DNA of 16,755 nucleotides. Source: Armatimonadota bacterium (lineage in GTDB: Bacteria > Armatimonadota > Armatimonadia > Armatimonadales > Armatimonadaceae). Position numbers and translations under genes: made by a program. The stretch covers positions 1 to 16,755 of the forward strand of contig JACMIS010000713.1 of the NCBI GenBank assembly GCA_014381035.1, given 5' to 3'. This document shows, piece by piece, positions 1-6,319 of the stretch; the stretch's first letter is position 1, and each line of letters begins with the position of its first letter. The notes beneath the pieces are model-generated. The model was not told where the DNA came from. It worked only from the letters and a program-made list of their open reading frames with translations, and did no database searches.

Positions 1-48
1 AAACCGATCCAACAAAGTGTTGGCGCCGTCCGCGAAGGACAAAAAACC

Positions 49-1326
49 TCAGCTGAAAATCCGAGCGACATTGCGTGCCATTTCTTCCACACTGAACTTT
101 GCCAGCACCGTTTGGCGTCCCGCTTCGCCGAGAGTGTGTGCGTTGGGTCGATCTTTGAGCATCGTTTCCAGAGCATCGGCGAGCAGGGCGGGATTGTCGG
201 GTTCGCAGAGCACGCCGCCGCCGGTCGCCGCAAGCAACTCCGGAAATACTGCGTGACGCGGTTGCACCACCGGCACGCCTGCCGCCAGTGCCTCCAGAAC
301 ATACAGCCCGAACGACTCCCCATAGGTCGCCGGAACCGAAAATACGGACAGGGTTTGCAAAAAGGTGATCTTTTCGTCGCGCTCAATGTTCGGCAAGAAT
401 CGCACATCAGCGGTCAGACCTTCCGCGTTTAGTTTCGCTTGCAGCCCGGCGACATACGGAACGTCTCCAGCAGTCTGTGCCCCGGCGACATGCAATTGTA
501 AACCGGGAACAGTTCCGCGCTCTCTCAGGAGCATATAGGCGTCAACAAGGGTTCCGAGCCCTTTTGGGGGACACATTCGGGCGAGGTAGCCAAGTACCGG
601 CGGTGCGGCAGTCGGGGCGGGGTGTGGTCCATACCCTTCTAACCGGATACCGTTGTAGACCACATGGACCCGCTCTGGCGGCAGCTTCGCTCGCTGTGTC
701 ATCAAATCGGCGTGGTAGCGGCTGACCGCGATAAACGCATCCACGTCACGTGCCTTCTCGGTGATCGTCGCCCACGATTGCGTGCGGAACGGCTCGTTCA
801 AACTATCCAGAAATGTGTCCTCACCTTGCAGAGTGCAGGCGACCAGTGCTCCAGTTTCCCGCTTGATCTGCCCCGCAAGTCCCATCAGGAGTGCGTTGGA
901 AAGGCAAACCACGTCGGGCTTACCGTCTCCTGCGAGCCACTCACTGAGCCGCGTCAACTCCTTCGCCTGCCGCCCGTCCTCGCCCTGAAGCATCGAAAGG
1001 GTCATGTCGCCCAATTCATGCGCCTGCGTCATCCCGGCACGACTTGCCGCCGATTTCAACGCCCCCGGCGTGTCGAACATCTTATCGATCCAGCGCGGTG
1101 TTTTGCGGAAAAATCCGACTTTCTGCTGGAGGTACACATTGATCCCGCCGTAGAACAGCGGGACGTTTTCGGCGGACGATGCTTCGTCGAGTGCGGGCGG
1201 TAGATAAAGCGGCACCATCATTGCGTCGTGCCCTTGCGCGCGCAACGCGACCGCGAGGGCATTATCGCGCATACAGGTGCCGCAGTAAAAACTGCCCGTG
1301 CCCGGGGTCAGAAGCAGGATTCGCAT
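49..1326 (-). CDS. GT4-family glycosyltransferase
   Basis: The protein has 425 residues and the GT-B two-domain layout of family 4 glycosyltransferases, which move a sugar from a nucleotide-sugar donor to a cell-surface or secreted acceptor at the cytoplasmic face. Visible features are the N-terminal Rossmann start MRILLLTPGTGSFYCGTC, a GGINVY loop near residue 61, AVSRYHADL in the middle, and the C-terminal donor-site motif E-x7-E (E337 and E345 in GESFGLYVLEALAAGVPVV). The CGTC pair (C15, C18) followed by MRDNAL recurs in a subgroup of these enzymes. The ATG lies 15 bp after the stop of the upstream prepilin gene, so the two probably share a transcript, although no clear Shine-Dalgarno is visible. 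Donor and acceptor cannot be read from sequence. The family call is firm and the substrate is unknown. Confidence 0.9.
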   Translation of the reverse strand: MRILLLTPGTGSFYCGTCMRDNALAVALRAQGHDAMMVPLYLPPALDEASSAENVPLFYGGINVYLQQKVGFFRKTPRWIDKMFDTPGALKSAASRAGMTQAHELGDMTLSMLQGEDGRQAKELTRLSEWLAGDGKPDVVCLSNALLMGLAGQIKRETGALVACTLQGEDTFLDSLNEPFRTQSWATITEKARDVDAFIAVSRYHADLMTQRAKLPPERVHVVYNGIRLEGYGPHPAPTAAPPVLGYLARMCPPKGLGTLVDAYMLLRERGTVPGLQLHVAGAQTAGDVPYVAGLQAKLNAEGLTADVRFLPNIERDEKITFLQTLSVFSVPATYGESFGLYVLEALAAGVPVVQPRHAVFPELLAATGGGVLCEPDNPALLADALETMLKDRPNAHTLGEAGRQTVLAKFSVEEMARNVARIFS

Positions 1327-1341
1327 GGAAGCGTGTCGTTT

Positions 1342-2241
1342 CTAATCTTCGCGGAACCAGACCGACGCGTTCGGCGCGAGTGATTTGCGCCATGCGGCAC
1401 CGCGTTCGCTACGGCTACGCCAGGACGGCGTCGGTCCCTTGTACCATTTGACGTGTCCATCCGCCATCGCGTAAACGGAGCCGCCACTGTGCCGGTATCG
1501 CGCCGCGCAGTAGTTATCCGCCCGCCCGAGTATCGGACCCGCCCCGAGCGACGGATAGTCTGTTTCCATCATCGTACAGTTCGAGTTCCAGTCATCTCCG
1601 CCGGTGTTCCCGATATATCCGAACCCCTCCGTCACCAGAACCACCTCCGCCGGGGCCTTGATGTCGCCGAGGCTGGTGATATTTCCGGGGAACCAGCCGC
1701 GTGCAAGGTTATTGCGGTGCATCGTCGGCATATAGTTCCCGTTGTTGATATAACTGAGCGACGTGGAATAGAAATTCGCGGCGAACGGACCAGGCTGCGG
1801 ATCACCGGCGACGGTAGGTAGGGATACGTTGTTGATCGAGGGGCAGGTCCAGAATGCGACCTCTTTTCGGGCAGCGGGTGAACCGACCACGATCACACTC
1901 CCCGCCCCGACCTTTGTGTAGGGTTCGATCAAGTCTTGCCACGTAACGGCGGTAACCATTCCGACCAGGACATAGGAGCCGAGCGGTAGTGTCTCCTCAT
2001 AATCCTGCGAATACATCAGCACACCGAGAACGATCTGCTTGTTATTCGACATGCAGGAAGCCTGTCGCGCCTTTTCGCGTGCCTGGGCGAAAACGGGAAA
2101 AAGGATCGCGGCGAGGATGGCGATTATCGCGATAACGACGAGCAATTCAATCAGCGTAAATCCAAACGATTTATGTAGGGGCAACCGCGCTCTCTTATCC
2201 GGCGTACCCCGGAGAACGAAGCCTTTGCGGTACTGTAGCAT
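1342..2241 (-). CDS. Prepilin-type N-terminal methylation protein (DUF1559 / H-x9-DG type)
   Basis: This 299-residue pseudopilin-like protein has a type IV prepilin signal. A basic leader of about 27 residues ends in Gly27, followed by [18 protein letters not shown] with Glu at mature position +5. Prepilin peptidase should cut after Gly27, leaving the hydrophobic helix as membrane anchor. After the helix comes [20 protein letters not shown] and a DYEETLP stretch, and near the end H-x9-DG ([19 protein letters not shown]), both typical of the DUF1559 group of Planctomycetota and Armatimonadota. The leader is longer than in classical pilins, but the ATG at 2241 has AAGGGA six bases upstream, which supports this start. 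It is followed at 15 bp by the glycosyltransferase gene. The role is probably extracytoplasmic, in a pseudopilus or surface structure. The cargo is unknown. Confidence 0.9.
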   Translation of the reverse strand: MLQYRKGFVLRGTPDKRARLPLHKSFGFTLIELLVVIAIIAILAAILFPVFAQAREKARQASCMSNNKQIVLGVLMYSQDYEETLPLGSYVLVGMVTAVTWQDLIEPYTKVGAGSVIVVGSPAARKEVAFWTCPSINNVSLPTVAGDPQPGPFAANFYSTSLSYINNGNYMPTMHRNNLARGWFPGNITSLGDIKAPAEVVLVTEGFGYIGNTGGDDWNSNCTMMETDYPSLGAGPILGRADNYCAARYRHSGGSVYAMADGHVKWYKGPTPSWRSRSERGAAWRKSLAPNASVWFRED

Positions 2242-2304
2242 GAAGAGTCCCTTCTATTTGGTGAGGCGTCAATGCCCTGAATCTGAGAGATTTCGCCTCA
2301 CTGG

Positions 2305-2313
2305 ATTCTACCA
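2305..2313 (-). promoter_or_regulatory. Candidate extended -10 promoter for the prepilin gene
   Basis: The minus strand reads TGGTAGAAT, an extended -10 (TGn plus TAGAAT), about 64 bases upstream of the prepilin ATG. Predicted transcription start is near 2298. No clear -35 element is present at 17 bp. It lies between the tRNA gene and the prepilin gene, where a promoter would be expected. The call rests on motif match only. Confidence 0.35.
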
Positions 2314-2397
2314 TGTCCCAGAACTCTCCTGCTACGCACGACACAGCCGATCCCGGAGACTGAATGTCACTCAATATGGTGGTTAGAGGGTGGAGAA

Positions 2398-2469
2398 AGC
2401 CGACGACCGGATTCGAACCGGTGACCTGCTGTTTACGAAACAGCTGCTCTACCACTGAGCCACGTCGGC
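2398..2469 (-). tRNA. tRNA-Thr (anticodon CGT)
   Basis: The minus strand folds into a complete 72-nt cloverleaf. It has acceptor stem GCCGACG/CGTCGGC, D stem GCTC/GAGC with the AGTGGTA loop, and anticodon stem GCTGT/ACAGC around loop TTCGTAA. The variable loop is AGGTC, and the T arm is ACCGG-TTCGAAT-CCGGT. The anticodon is CGT, decoding ACG threonine codons. The discriminator base is U, and CCA is not encoded because the genomic sequence continues TTC. All stems are fully paired, so this is a functional gene. A promoter lies immediately upstream. Confidence 0.97.
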
Positions 2470-2492
2470 GCACTCTGAAGAAGTACGGCAAA

Positions 2493-2521
2493 AGTGTATC
2501 ATCGGAGTAAAACCTTGTCAA
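2493..2521 (-). promoter_or_regulatory. Sigma-70 type promoter of tRNA-Thr
   Basis: On the minus strand a perfect -35 TTGACA (2521-2516) is followed by a 17-bp spacer and TACACT (2498-2493) as -10, with the extended TG element just before it (TGATACACT). The predicted start near 2486 gives a 17-nt leader before the mature tRNA 5' end at 2469. It is the best promoter in the window and shows that the tRNA has its own transcript, not read-through from the DinB-like gene. Confidence 0.8.
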
Positions 2522-2601
2522 CAGCATCGAACATCACTCGCTATGTTGGTTTTCTGTCACGTTTTGCGAGCCGTGCGACGAGTCTACCGCCGCATCATAG
2601 T

Positions 2602-3075
2602 TCAAGAAAGCCATTCTGTCACTTGCTTGATGTGATAGGAGTCGTGCCCTGCCATTAGAATGACCAATCCTTCCAAAGAAAGGTCTCCTATCCGCTCCAG
2701 ATGCGCGACACGAACCCAGGCGTCCTCGGGGAGCGAACGGAGCCAATTCGTCATCGCGGGTCGGACTTCCCGGAAGCGGGCGAGACATTCCTGGGGATCA
2801 GCGTCTGCGTATCCTTTTTCTTCGGCACGCTCGTTCAGATCCGGACGGGGAAGTACCGGACGGTCTTCGTTAATGGTGCGCTCAAACCGTTCGCGAAAAA
2901 CGTGCTCCCAATCCGCGAGGTGTGCCACTATCTCGCGAAGACTGAAGCGATCCGGTTGTGGTAGTGTGTCCCACACGGGACTGTCCGAGGGCAGATGAGA
3001 TAGCAGCGCAAATAATGTTGCAGGGGTGTTGTCCAGAGCGGCGAGAAGGTACGCACGGGCAGGCATCGGTAGCAT
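2602..3075 (-). CDS. DinB-family putative metal-dependent protein
   Basis: This 157-residue protein has the DinB/YfiT four-helix-bundle pattern. Three histidines match the usual metal triad: His52 in REIVAHLADWEHVF, and His144 and His148 in AGHDSYHIKQV at the C-terminus. Related proteins include stress-induced DinB, bacillithiol or mycothiol transferases and many uncharacterised members, so the thiol substrate or reaction cannot be named. The start chosen is ATG at 3075. An in-frame TTG at 3105 would add ten residues that look unlike the family, and a -10 element lies exactly where transcription would begin on the ATG, so the message may be leaderless. The gene is downstream of the membrane-anchored unknown protein and upstream of tRNA-Thr, with no evident functional link. 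Confidence 0.8.
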   Translation of the reverse strand: MLPMPARAYLLAALDNTPATLFALLSHLPSDSPVWDTLPQPDRFSLREIVAHLADWEHVFRERFERTINEDRPVLPRPDLNERAEEKGYADADPQECLARFREVRPAMTNWLRSLPEDAWVRVAHLERIGDLSLEGLVILMAGHDSYHIKQVTEWLS

Positions 3076-3081
3076 GCCCCG

Positions 3082-3090
3082 ATTGTAGCA
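3082..3090 (-). promoter_or_regulatory. Extended -10 promoter placing the start at the DinB-like ATG
   Basis: The minus strand reads TGCTACAAT, an extended -10 with TACAAT (five of six consensus bases). Counting from the last base of the hexamer (3082) as -7 puts +1 at 3075, which is the A of the proposed ATG. There is no good -35, as is usual for extended -10 promoters. It lies upstream of the coding region only if the ATG, not the TTG at 3105, is the true start. Confidence 0.5.
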
Positions 3091-3136
3091 TCTTGCGCGA
3101 ATCAAAACTACGTATCTTTGTCCTTGTCAGGACGGA

Positions 3137-4621
3137 TTATTTCTTGAACAGTTCGGCGTTGTCGTCTCCCGTATTGCCATCATCCACGCTATTTTCGCCG
3201 ACACTGTATACCTTGCCGCTTTGCGCGTTATAACGGAGCGGATCGGAACCGGATTGCGAGAATGGATCGCTCGGTACGGTATTAAGGTACGGTTTCTCAC
3301 CGGTGGTCAGTTCGGTGAGAGACGGCGGGAACTCCCCGTTGTGCTCACCCCTATAGGCTTGCACGGCGAGTTGTGCGAGCAGAACACGGTTCCATGCCGC
3401 CTTCGTTGTGGTCTGCATAAAGCCACGTTGATAGTTCGGGACTACGATACGCACAAAACGGTTTGAGGATTCGGCAATCGGCGGGAGCTGTTTCGCTTGC
3501 TGATACGGCAGTTTGACCCGCGCCAGAATGAGGTCGTTATAGGAGGCGAAATCGTTGACCAAGCCTTGCTTCGTGTAGTACATCAGCATTGCACCCGAGA
3601 CGACTCGCCCGATAGGACCTTTTAGAGTCGGTCCCATACTCTCGTTTTCGAGTGTTGCCAATCCCCCGACGTTCCCTCTGCTATACAGCTCTTTCAGGAA
3701 CTCAAACGTCATGTTTCTTTCGTGAGTCATGAACTGGGCGAATGTTTGCTCTGCCGCAAGCGTTTTTTCCAGACGGCTCGTGGCAACACGCGCTTCCTCT
3801 GCAGACAATCCGGTGACATGCTTGATGCCTTCTTTCGCACCAATGCCTTGAATCAGGACGCCGATCATTCCCTCAATCAATGAGTGTCCTTGCGCCTGAT
3901 CTACTCCCAAACGGACCGCGTCGAGGGACGATTCCATCGCCCCGGCATGATTGCCCTGCGCTCCGCGCATACTCGATTCGGCGGCTAAAAGTCGCGCCAT
4001 TTCACGCTGAATGATGAAGTTCGGGACCGGTCGCGCGAATCCTACCGCTTCGATAGGGTCGGATTTAAAATAGTTTGTCTGGAAGTCCGGAACGTAGGGA
4101 TATTTCATCCCCTGCCGCAGTAGTACAAACGCAGGTTGCGCGATAGCGATCGGTGGCTTTTGTACGGCAACAGGCTGGTCAACGAGATCCAGTGTTCCGG
4201 ATTTCACCCCGCGCAACGTTTCGTTCACCGCCTCCAAATCCAGCGCGTCGGCCGCCGCCATGTAGAACGTCGCGGCGTTGGGTTGTTTCATCTTGCCCCA
4301 CTCCGGCGCGGTATTGGGAGCATGCACTCCTTCTCCCACCGGATAGGTCGGCTCTACATTCGCCACGAACCAACGCCCACCGACTACCAGAGACACCGCA
4401 ATCGTGGTCAGTGCGAGCCGTCGTTTCCGCATGAGGGACTCTTCCGGCGTCAGGTTTTTCTTCACGCGCTGTTGCTTTACCGTTTTATCCGTCGTCGAGA
4501 TCGCAGTTCCGGTCTCGATAGAGGTAGTCCCTTGCTTCTGGGCAATATCAGTCACAGTTTCAGCGGGCGGGACGGCGGAGACATATTGCGGCTTTTCGAC
4601 GCGGTGAAACAATGAGCGCAT
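3137..4621 (-). CDS. Membrane-anchored protein of unknown function
   Basis: I do not recognise a named family. From the ATG at 4621 the protein has 494 residues. It has a hydrophilic N-terminal stretch rich in Thr, Lys and Gln, then a basic RKRR followed by one transmembrane helix (about residues 65-82, LALTTIAVSLVVGG), so the bulk is probably outside the membrane. The large domain is helical and begins with WGKMKQPNAATFYMAAADAL. The C-terminus (LAQLAVQAYRGEHNGEFPPS, TVPSDPFS, then DPLRYNA, YSVGENSVDDG) resembles the end of pseudopilin-like proteins of Planctomycetota and Armatimonadota. A TTG at 4675 could add 18 residues, but the ATG is preceded by TAAGGAAG as ribosome site and the extension is not protein-like. 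A weak TAATAT -10 lies at 4645-4650. The ORF itself is certain; the function is not. Confidence 0.75.
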   Translation of the reverse strand: MRSLFHRVEKPQYVSAVPPAETVTDIAQKQGTTSIETGTAISTTDKTVKQQRVKKNLTPEESLMRKRRLALTTIAVSLVVGGRWFVANVEPTYPVGEGVHAPNTAPEWGKMKQPNAATFYMAAADALDLEAVNETLRGVKSGTLDLVDQPVAVQKPPIAIAQPAFVLLRQGMKYPYVPDFQTNYFKSDPIEAVGFARPVPNFIIQREMARLLAAESSMRGAQGNHAGAMESSLDAVRLGVDQAQGHSLIEGMIGVLIQGIGAKEGIKHVTGLSAEEARVATSRLEKTLAAEQTFAQFMTHERNMTFEFLKELYSRGNVGGLATLENESMGPTLKGPIGRVVSGAMLMYYTKQGLVNDFASYNDLILARVKLPYQQAKQLPPIAESSNRFVRIVVPNYQRGFMQTTTKAAWNRVLLAQLAVQAYRGEHNGEFPPSLTELTTGEKPYLNTVPSDPFSQSGSDPLRYNAQSGKVYSVGENSVDDGNTGDDNAELFKK

Positions 4622-4765
4622 ACGATTATTGGCTTCCTTAACGCATATTACCTTGCAAGCATCGTGCCGCGCCAAGCGGATTCAGCACCGATTGGTGGTC
4701 AAAACGGTGTTTCTCGTGACGAAATAGCAAATCGCGCCCTTCATCGGTGAGGGCAATAAAATCGC

Positions 4766-4894
4766 GGCGACCTCCCGATAGGTTCCTCCGCCTTCTGCAA
4801 ACCACTCGTATCCTCACTTACCGGATTGCGCCTGTAATCACCGCGCGACTTCATACCCGCCCCCGTTCCCCGAATCGGGAGGATTTGCGTCGCC
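4766..4894. repeat. Long-range inverted repeat upstream of icd
   Basis: GGCGAC plus CTCCCGAT (4766-4779) can pair with ATCGGGAG (4874-4881) and, after a 7-nt bulge, GTCGCC (4889-4894). This gives 14 paired bases around a 94-nt loop. Such a length could arise by chance in GC-rich DNA, but it is bipartite and collinear. It could shape an icd leader RNA if transcription starts upstream of 4766. Confidence 0.3.
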
Positions 4895-4916
4895 TCGTAG
4901 CGAACCGTATCGGACG

Positions 4917-4951
4917 GCGCATACGTCCTCCGGGAATCGGCGGGTATGCGC
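4917..4951 (+). repeat. 8-bp perfect inverted repeat just before the icd ribosome site
   Basis: GCGCATAC (4917-4924) and GTATGCGC (4944-4951) form a perfect 8-bp stem with a 19-nt loop. It ends nine bases before the GGAG ribosome site at 4961. It could be an RNA hairpin near the translation start or a dimeric repressor site. Only the pairing is seen; the role is inferred. Confidence 0.45.
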
Positions 4952-4970
4952 GAACCTTTTGGAGAAAATA

Positions 4971-6125
4971 ATGGCAGTACATAATGTGACACTTATTCGC
5001 GGTGATGGTACGGGTCCCGAACTCGTCGAAGCCACCCGCCGCGTTCTCGAAGCCGCCGTCGGCAAGTTCGGCTCGTCGTTCAACTGGGATGTGGTTGAGG
5101 CGGGTGTGGACATCATGGAAACCGCCGGAACCCCGCTTCCGGCAAACGTTCTAGAGTCGATCCGCAAAAACAAGGTCGCGCTCAAGGGTCCGATCACGAC
5201 CCCGATTGGCACCGGGTTCCGCTCGGTCAACGTCGCGCTTCGCAAAGAGTTAGACCTGTATGCCTGTATCCGCCCGTGCAAATCGTACGTCGGCGTCCGC
5301 TCGAAATACGACAACATTGACCTGGTCATCGTCCGCGAAAATACGGAAGACCTGTACGCAGGCGTCGAGTATGACCTGGATACCCCCGAGGCGCAGCAGA
5401 TCATCGCTATGGCAGGCGGTAAGATCCGCCCCGACTCCGCGATCTCCATCAAGCCGTTCTCTATCACGGGCGTCCGCCGTATCATCCAGACCGCGTTCGA
5501 CTATGCCATCGAGAATAAGCGCAAAAAGGTGACCGCGGTCTGCAAGGCAAACATCATGAAATACACGGACGGTCTGTTCTACCGGATCGCCCGTGAAGTC
5601 GCGGCGGCGTACGGTGCGACCTTCGCGCCCGGCACCCCTGCCGCCGAAAAACCGGACCCGACACTCTCCGCCTACGCGGGCAAAGCCGCCGGGATCGTTT
5701 ACGACGAATGGCTGGTGGACGCGATGTGTATGCAGCTCGTCCAGAAGCCGGAAAACTACGACATTCTGGTGATGCCGAACCTGTACGGCGACATTCTGTC
5801 CGACCTGGGCGCGGGCTTGGTCGGCGGCCTCGGTGTCGCCCCGGGCGCGAACATCGGCGTGGACACGGCGTTGTTCGAGGCGACACACGGCTCGGCTCCC
5901 AAATACAAGGGGCAGAACAAGGTCAACCCGACCGCGTTGATCCTGTCCGGCTTCTTGATGCTCAAGTACCTCAAGGAAAACGAAGCCGCCGCCGCCCTCG
6001 AATCCGCCATCGAAGCGGTGATCGCGGAAGGCAAGGACGTGACCTACGACATGAAGCCCGACCGCAACGACCCGACCGCCGTCGGCACGGCGGAAATGGC
6101 AGACGCGATCATCGCCAAATTGTAG
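4971..6125 (+). CDS. icd: Isocitrate dehydrogenase (isocitrate/isopropylmalate dehydrogenase family)
   Basis: The protein has 384 residues and catalyses oxidative decarboxylation of isocitrate to 2-oxoglutarate in the TCA cycle. It opens with the family motif [10 protein letters not shown]. The substrate loop is Ser85-x-Asn87-x3-Arg91, the isocitrate pattern and not that of isopropylmalate dehydrogenase. Arg101, Arg122, Tyr129, Lys192, Asp250, Asp274 and Asp278 line up with the E. coli Icd active-site set. Near the cofactor, [15 protein letters not shown] keeps Lys311, Tyr312 and Val318, matching E. coli Lys344, Tyr345 and Val351 that select NADP, and Tyr359 matches Tyr391. The fifth determinant, Arg395, is replaced by Pro363. 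The start at 4971 is fixed by GGAG six bases upstream; a TTG at 4959 would overlap that site. It is probably monocistronic, because a new promoter precedes the next gene. Confidence 0.93.
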   Translation: MAVHNVTLIRGDGTGPELVEATRRVLEAAVGKFGSSFNWDVVEAGVDIMETAGTPLPANVLESIRKNKVALKGPITTPIGTGFRSVNVALRKELDLYACIRPCKSYVGVRSKYDNIDLVIVRENTEDLYAGVEYDLDTPEAQQIIAMAGGKIRPDSAISIKPFSITGVRRIIQTAFDYAIENKRKKVTAVCKANIMKYTDGLFYRIAREVAAAYGATFAPGTPAAEKPDPTLSAYAGKAAGIVYDEWLVDAMCMQLVQKPENYDILVMPNLYGDILSDLGAGLVGGLGVAPGANIGVDTALFEATHGSAPKYKGQNKVNPTALILSGFLMLKYLKENEAAAALESAIEAVIAEGKDVTYDMKPDRNDPTAVGTAEMADAIIAKL

Positions 6126-6155
6126 GCGTCGTCGCGATAAACGCAATCGCCTCTC

Positions 6156-6207
6156 CCCTGCCTCAGATGAAGTCCCACGTGTCCTTGTTTGAGGCAGGGA
6201 ACCTGCC
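6156..6207 (+). repeat. Overlapping alternative hairpins after icd
   Basis: CCCTGCCTCA (6156-6165) is perfectly complementary to TGAGGCAGGG (6190-6199), giving a 10-bp stem with a 24-nt loop. The same GGCAGG (6193-6198) can instead pair with CCTGCC (6202-6207) across a 3-nt loop. The two structures cannot coexist. They lie 30 bases after the icd stop and upstream of the next promoter, so they belong to the icd 3' region. No U-run follows at once, so this is not a textbook terminator. Confidence 0.6.
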
Positions 6208-6217
6208 CCGCTCAATC

Positions 6218-6238
6218 CGGCTTTTTGTGCCGACAAAA
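6218..6238 (+). repeat. Second pair of overlapping small hairpins
   Basis: CGGC (6218-6221) can pair with GCCG (6229-6232) around TTTTTGT. Alternatively TTTTGT (6223-6228) can pair with ACAAAA (6233-6238) around GCCG. It follows the previous hairpins by about ten bases. Together they may form the transcription end of icd, with the TTTTT at 6222-6226 as a weak U-tract. Confidence 0.35.
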
Positions 6239-6284
6239 CATTTCTGGCGACCTGTCACACCTTTCATCGCATTGGCGTTATCTA

Positions 6285-6293
6285 TGGTATAAT
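6285..6293 (+). promoter_or_regulatory. Extended -10 promoter of the peptide transporter operon
   Basis: TGGTATAAT contains a perfect TATAAT (6288-6293) with the extended TG element. The predicted start near 6300 gives a 20-nt leader holding AAAGGT (6308-6313) and the ATG at 6320. No good -35 is present at 17 bp. It is the only convincing promoter before the operon and supports the ATG at 6320 over the internal ATG at 6365. Confidence 0.7.
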
Positions 6294-6319
6294 CGCCCAA
6301 TACCGCGAAAGGTACGCCC

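Larger units (their letters stand above)
4622..4970. other. Divergent intergenic region with inverted repeats and a possible short ORF
   Basis: This region separates the minus-strand unknown gene from icd. No convincing promoter toward icd was found; the best is a poor TTGCGT/TATCGG pair around 4886-4914. It contains two inverted repeats listed separately. It also contains a 59-codon minus-strand frame (4817-4638, GTG start) whose translation looks protein-like: it includes RRDFIALTDEGRDLLFRHEK and ends NPLGAARCLQGNMR. The stop of that frame overlaps the presumed ribosome site of the 4621 gene. It may be a gene remnant, a leader peptide or chance. Confidence 0.4.

Noticed and set aside
27..46. 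Possible terminator hairpin GTCC/GGAC followed by AAAAAA
   Set aside because: The stem is only 4 bp. On the minus strand, where the glycosyltransferase transcript ends, the T-run comes before the hairpin, so it cannot act as an intrinsic terminator.
2195..2527. Minus-strand ORF (110 aa) across the tRNA gene
   Set aside because: Its GSVVEQLFRKQQVTGSNPVV translation is the classic false product of reading through a tRNA.
3120..3133. Small hairpin GTCC/GGAC between the unknown gene and the DinB-like gene
   Set aside because: It has a 4-bp stem without a following U-tract on the minus strand, too weak to call a terminator.
4838..5485. Minus-strand ORF (215 aa) overlapping the icd start
   Set aside because: Most of it lies opposite icd codons and it shows no family motif or ribosome site.
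5250..6236. Long minus-strand ORF (328 aa) opposite icd
   Set aside because: It is antisense to a certain icd gene. The translation is Arg/Val/Asp-rich with no motif, as expected from codon bias of the opposite strand.
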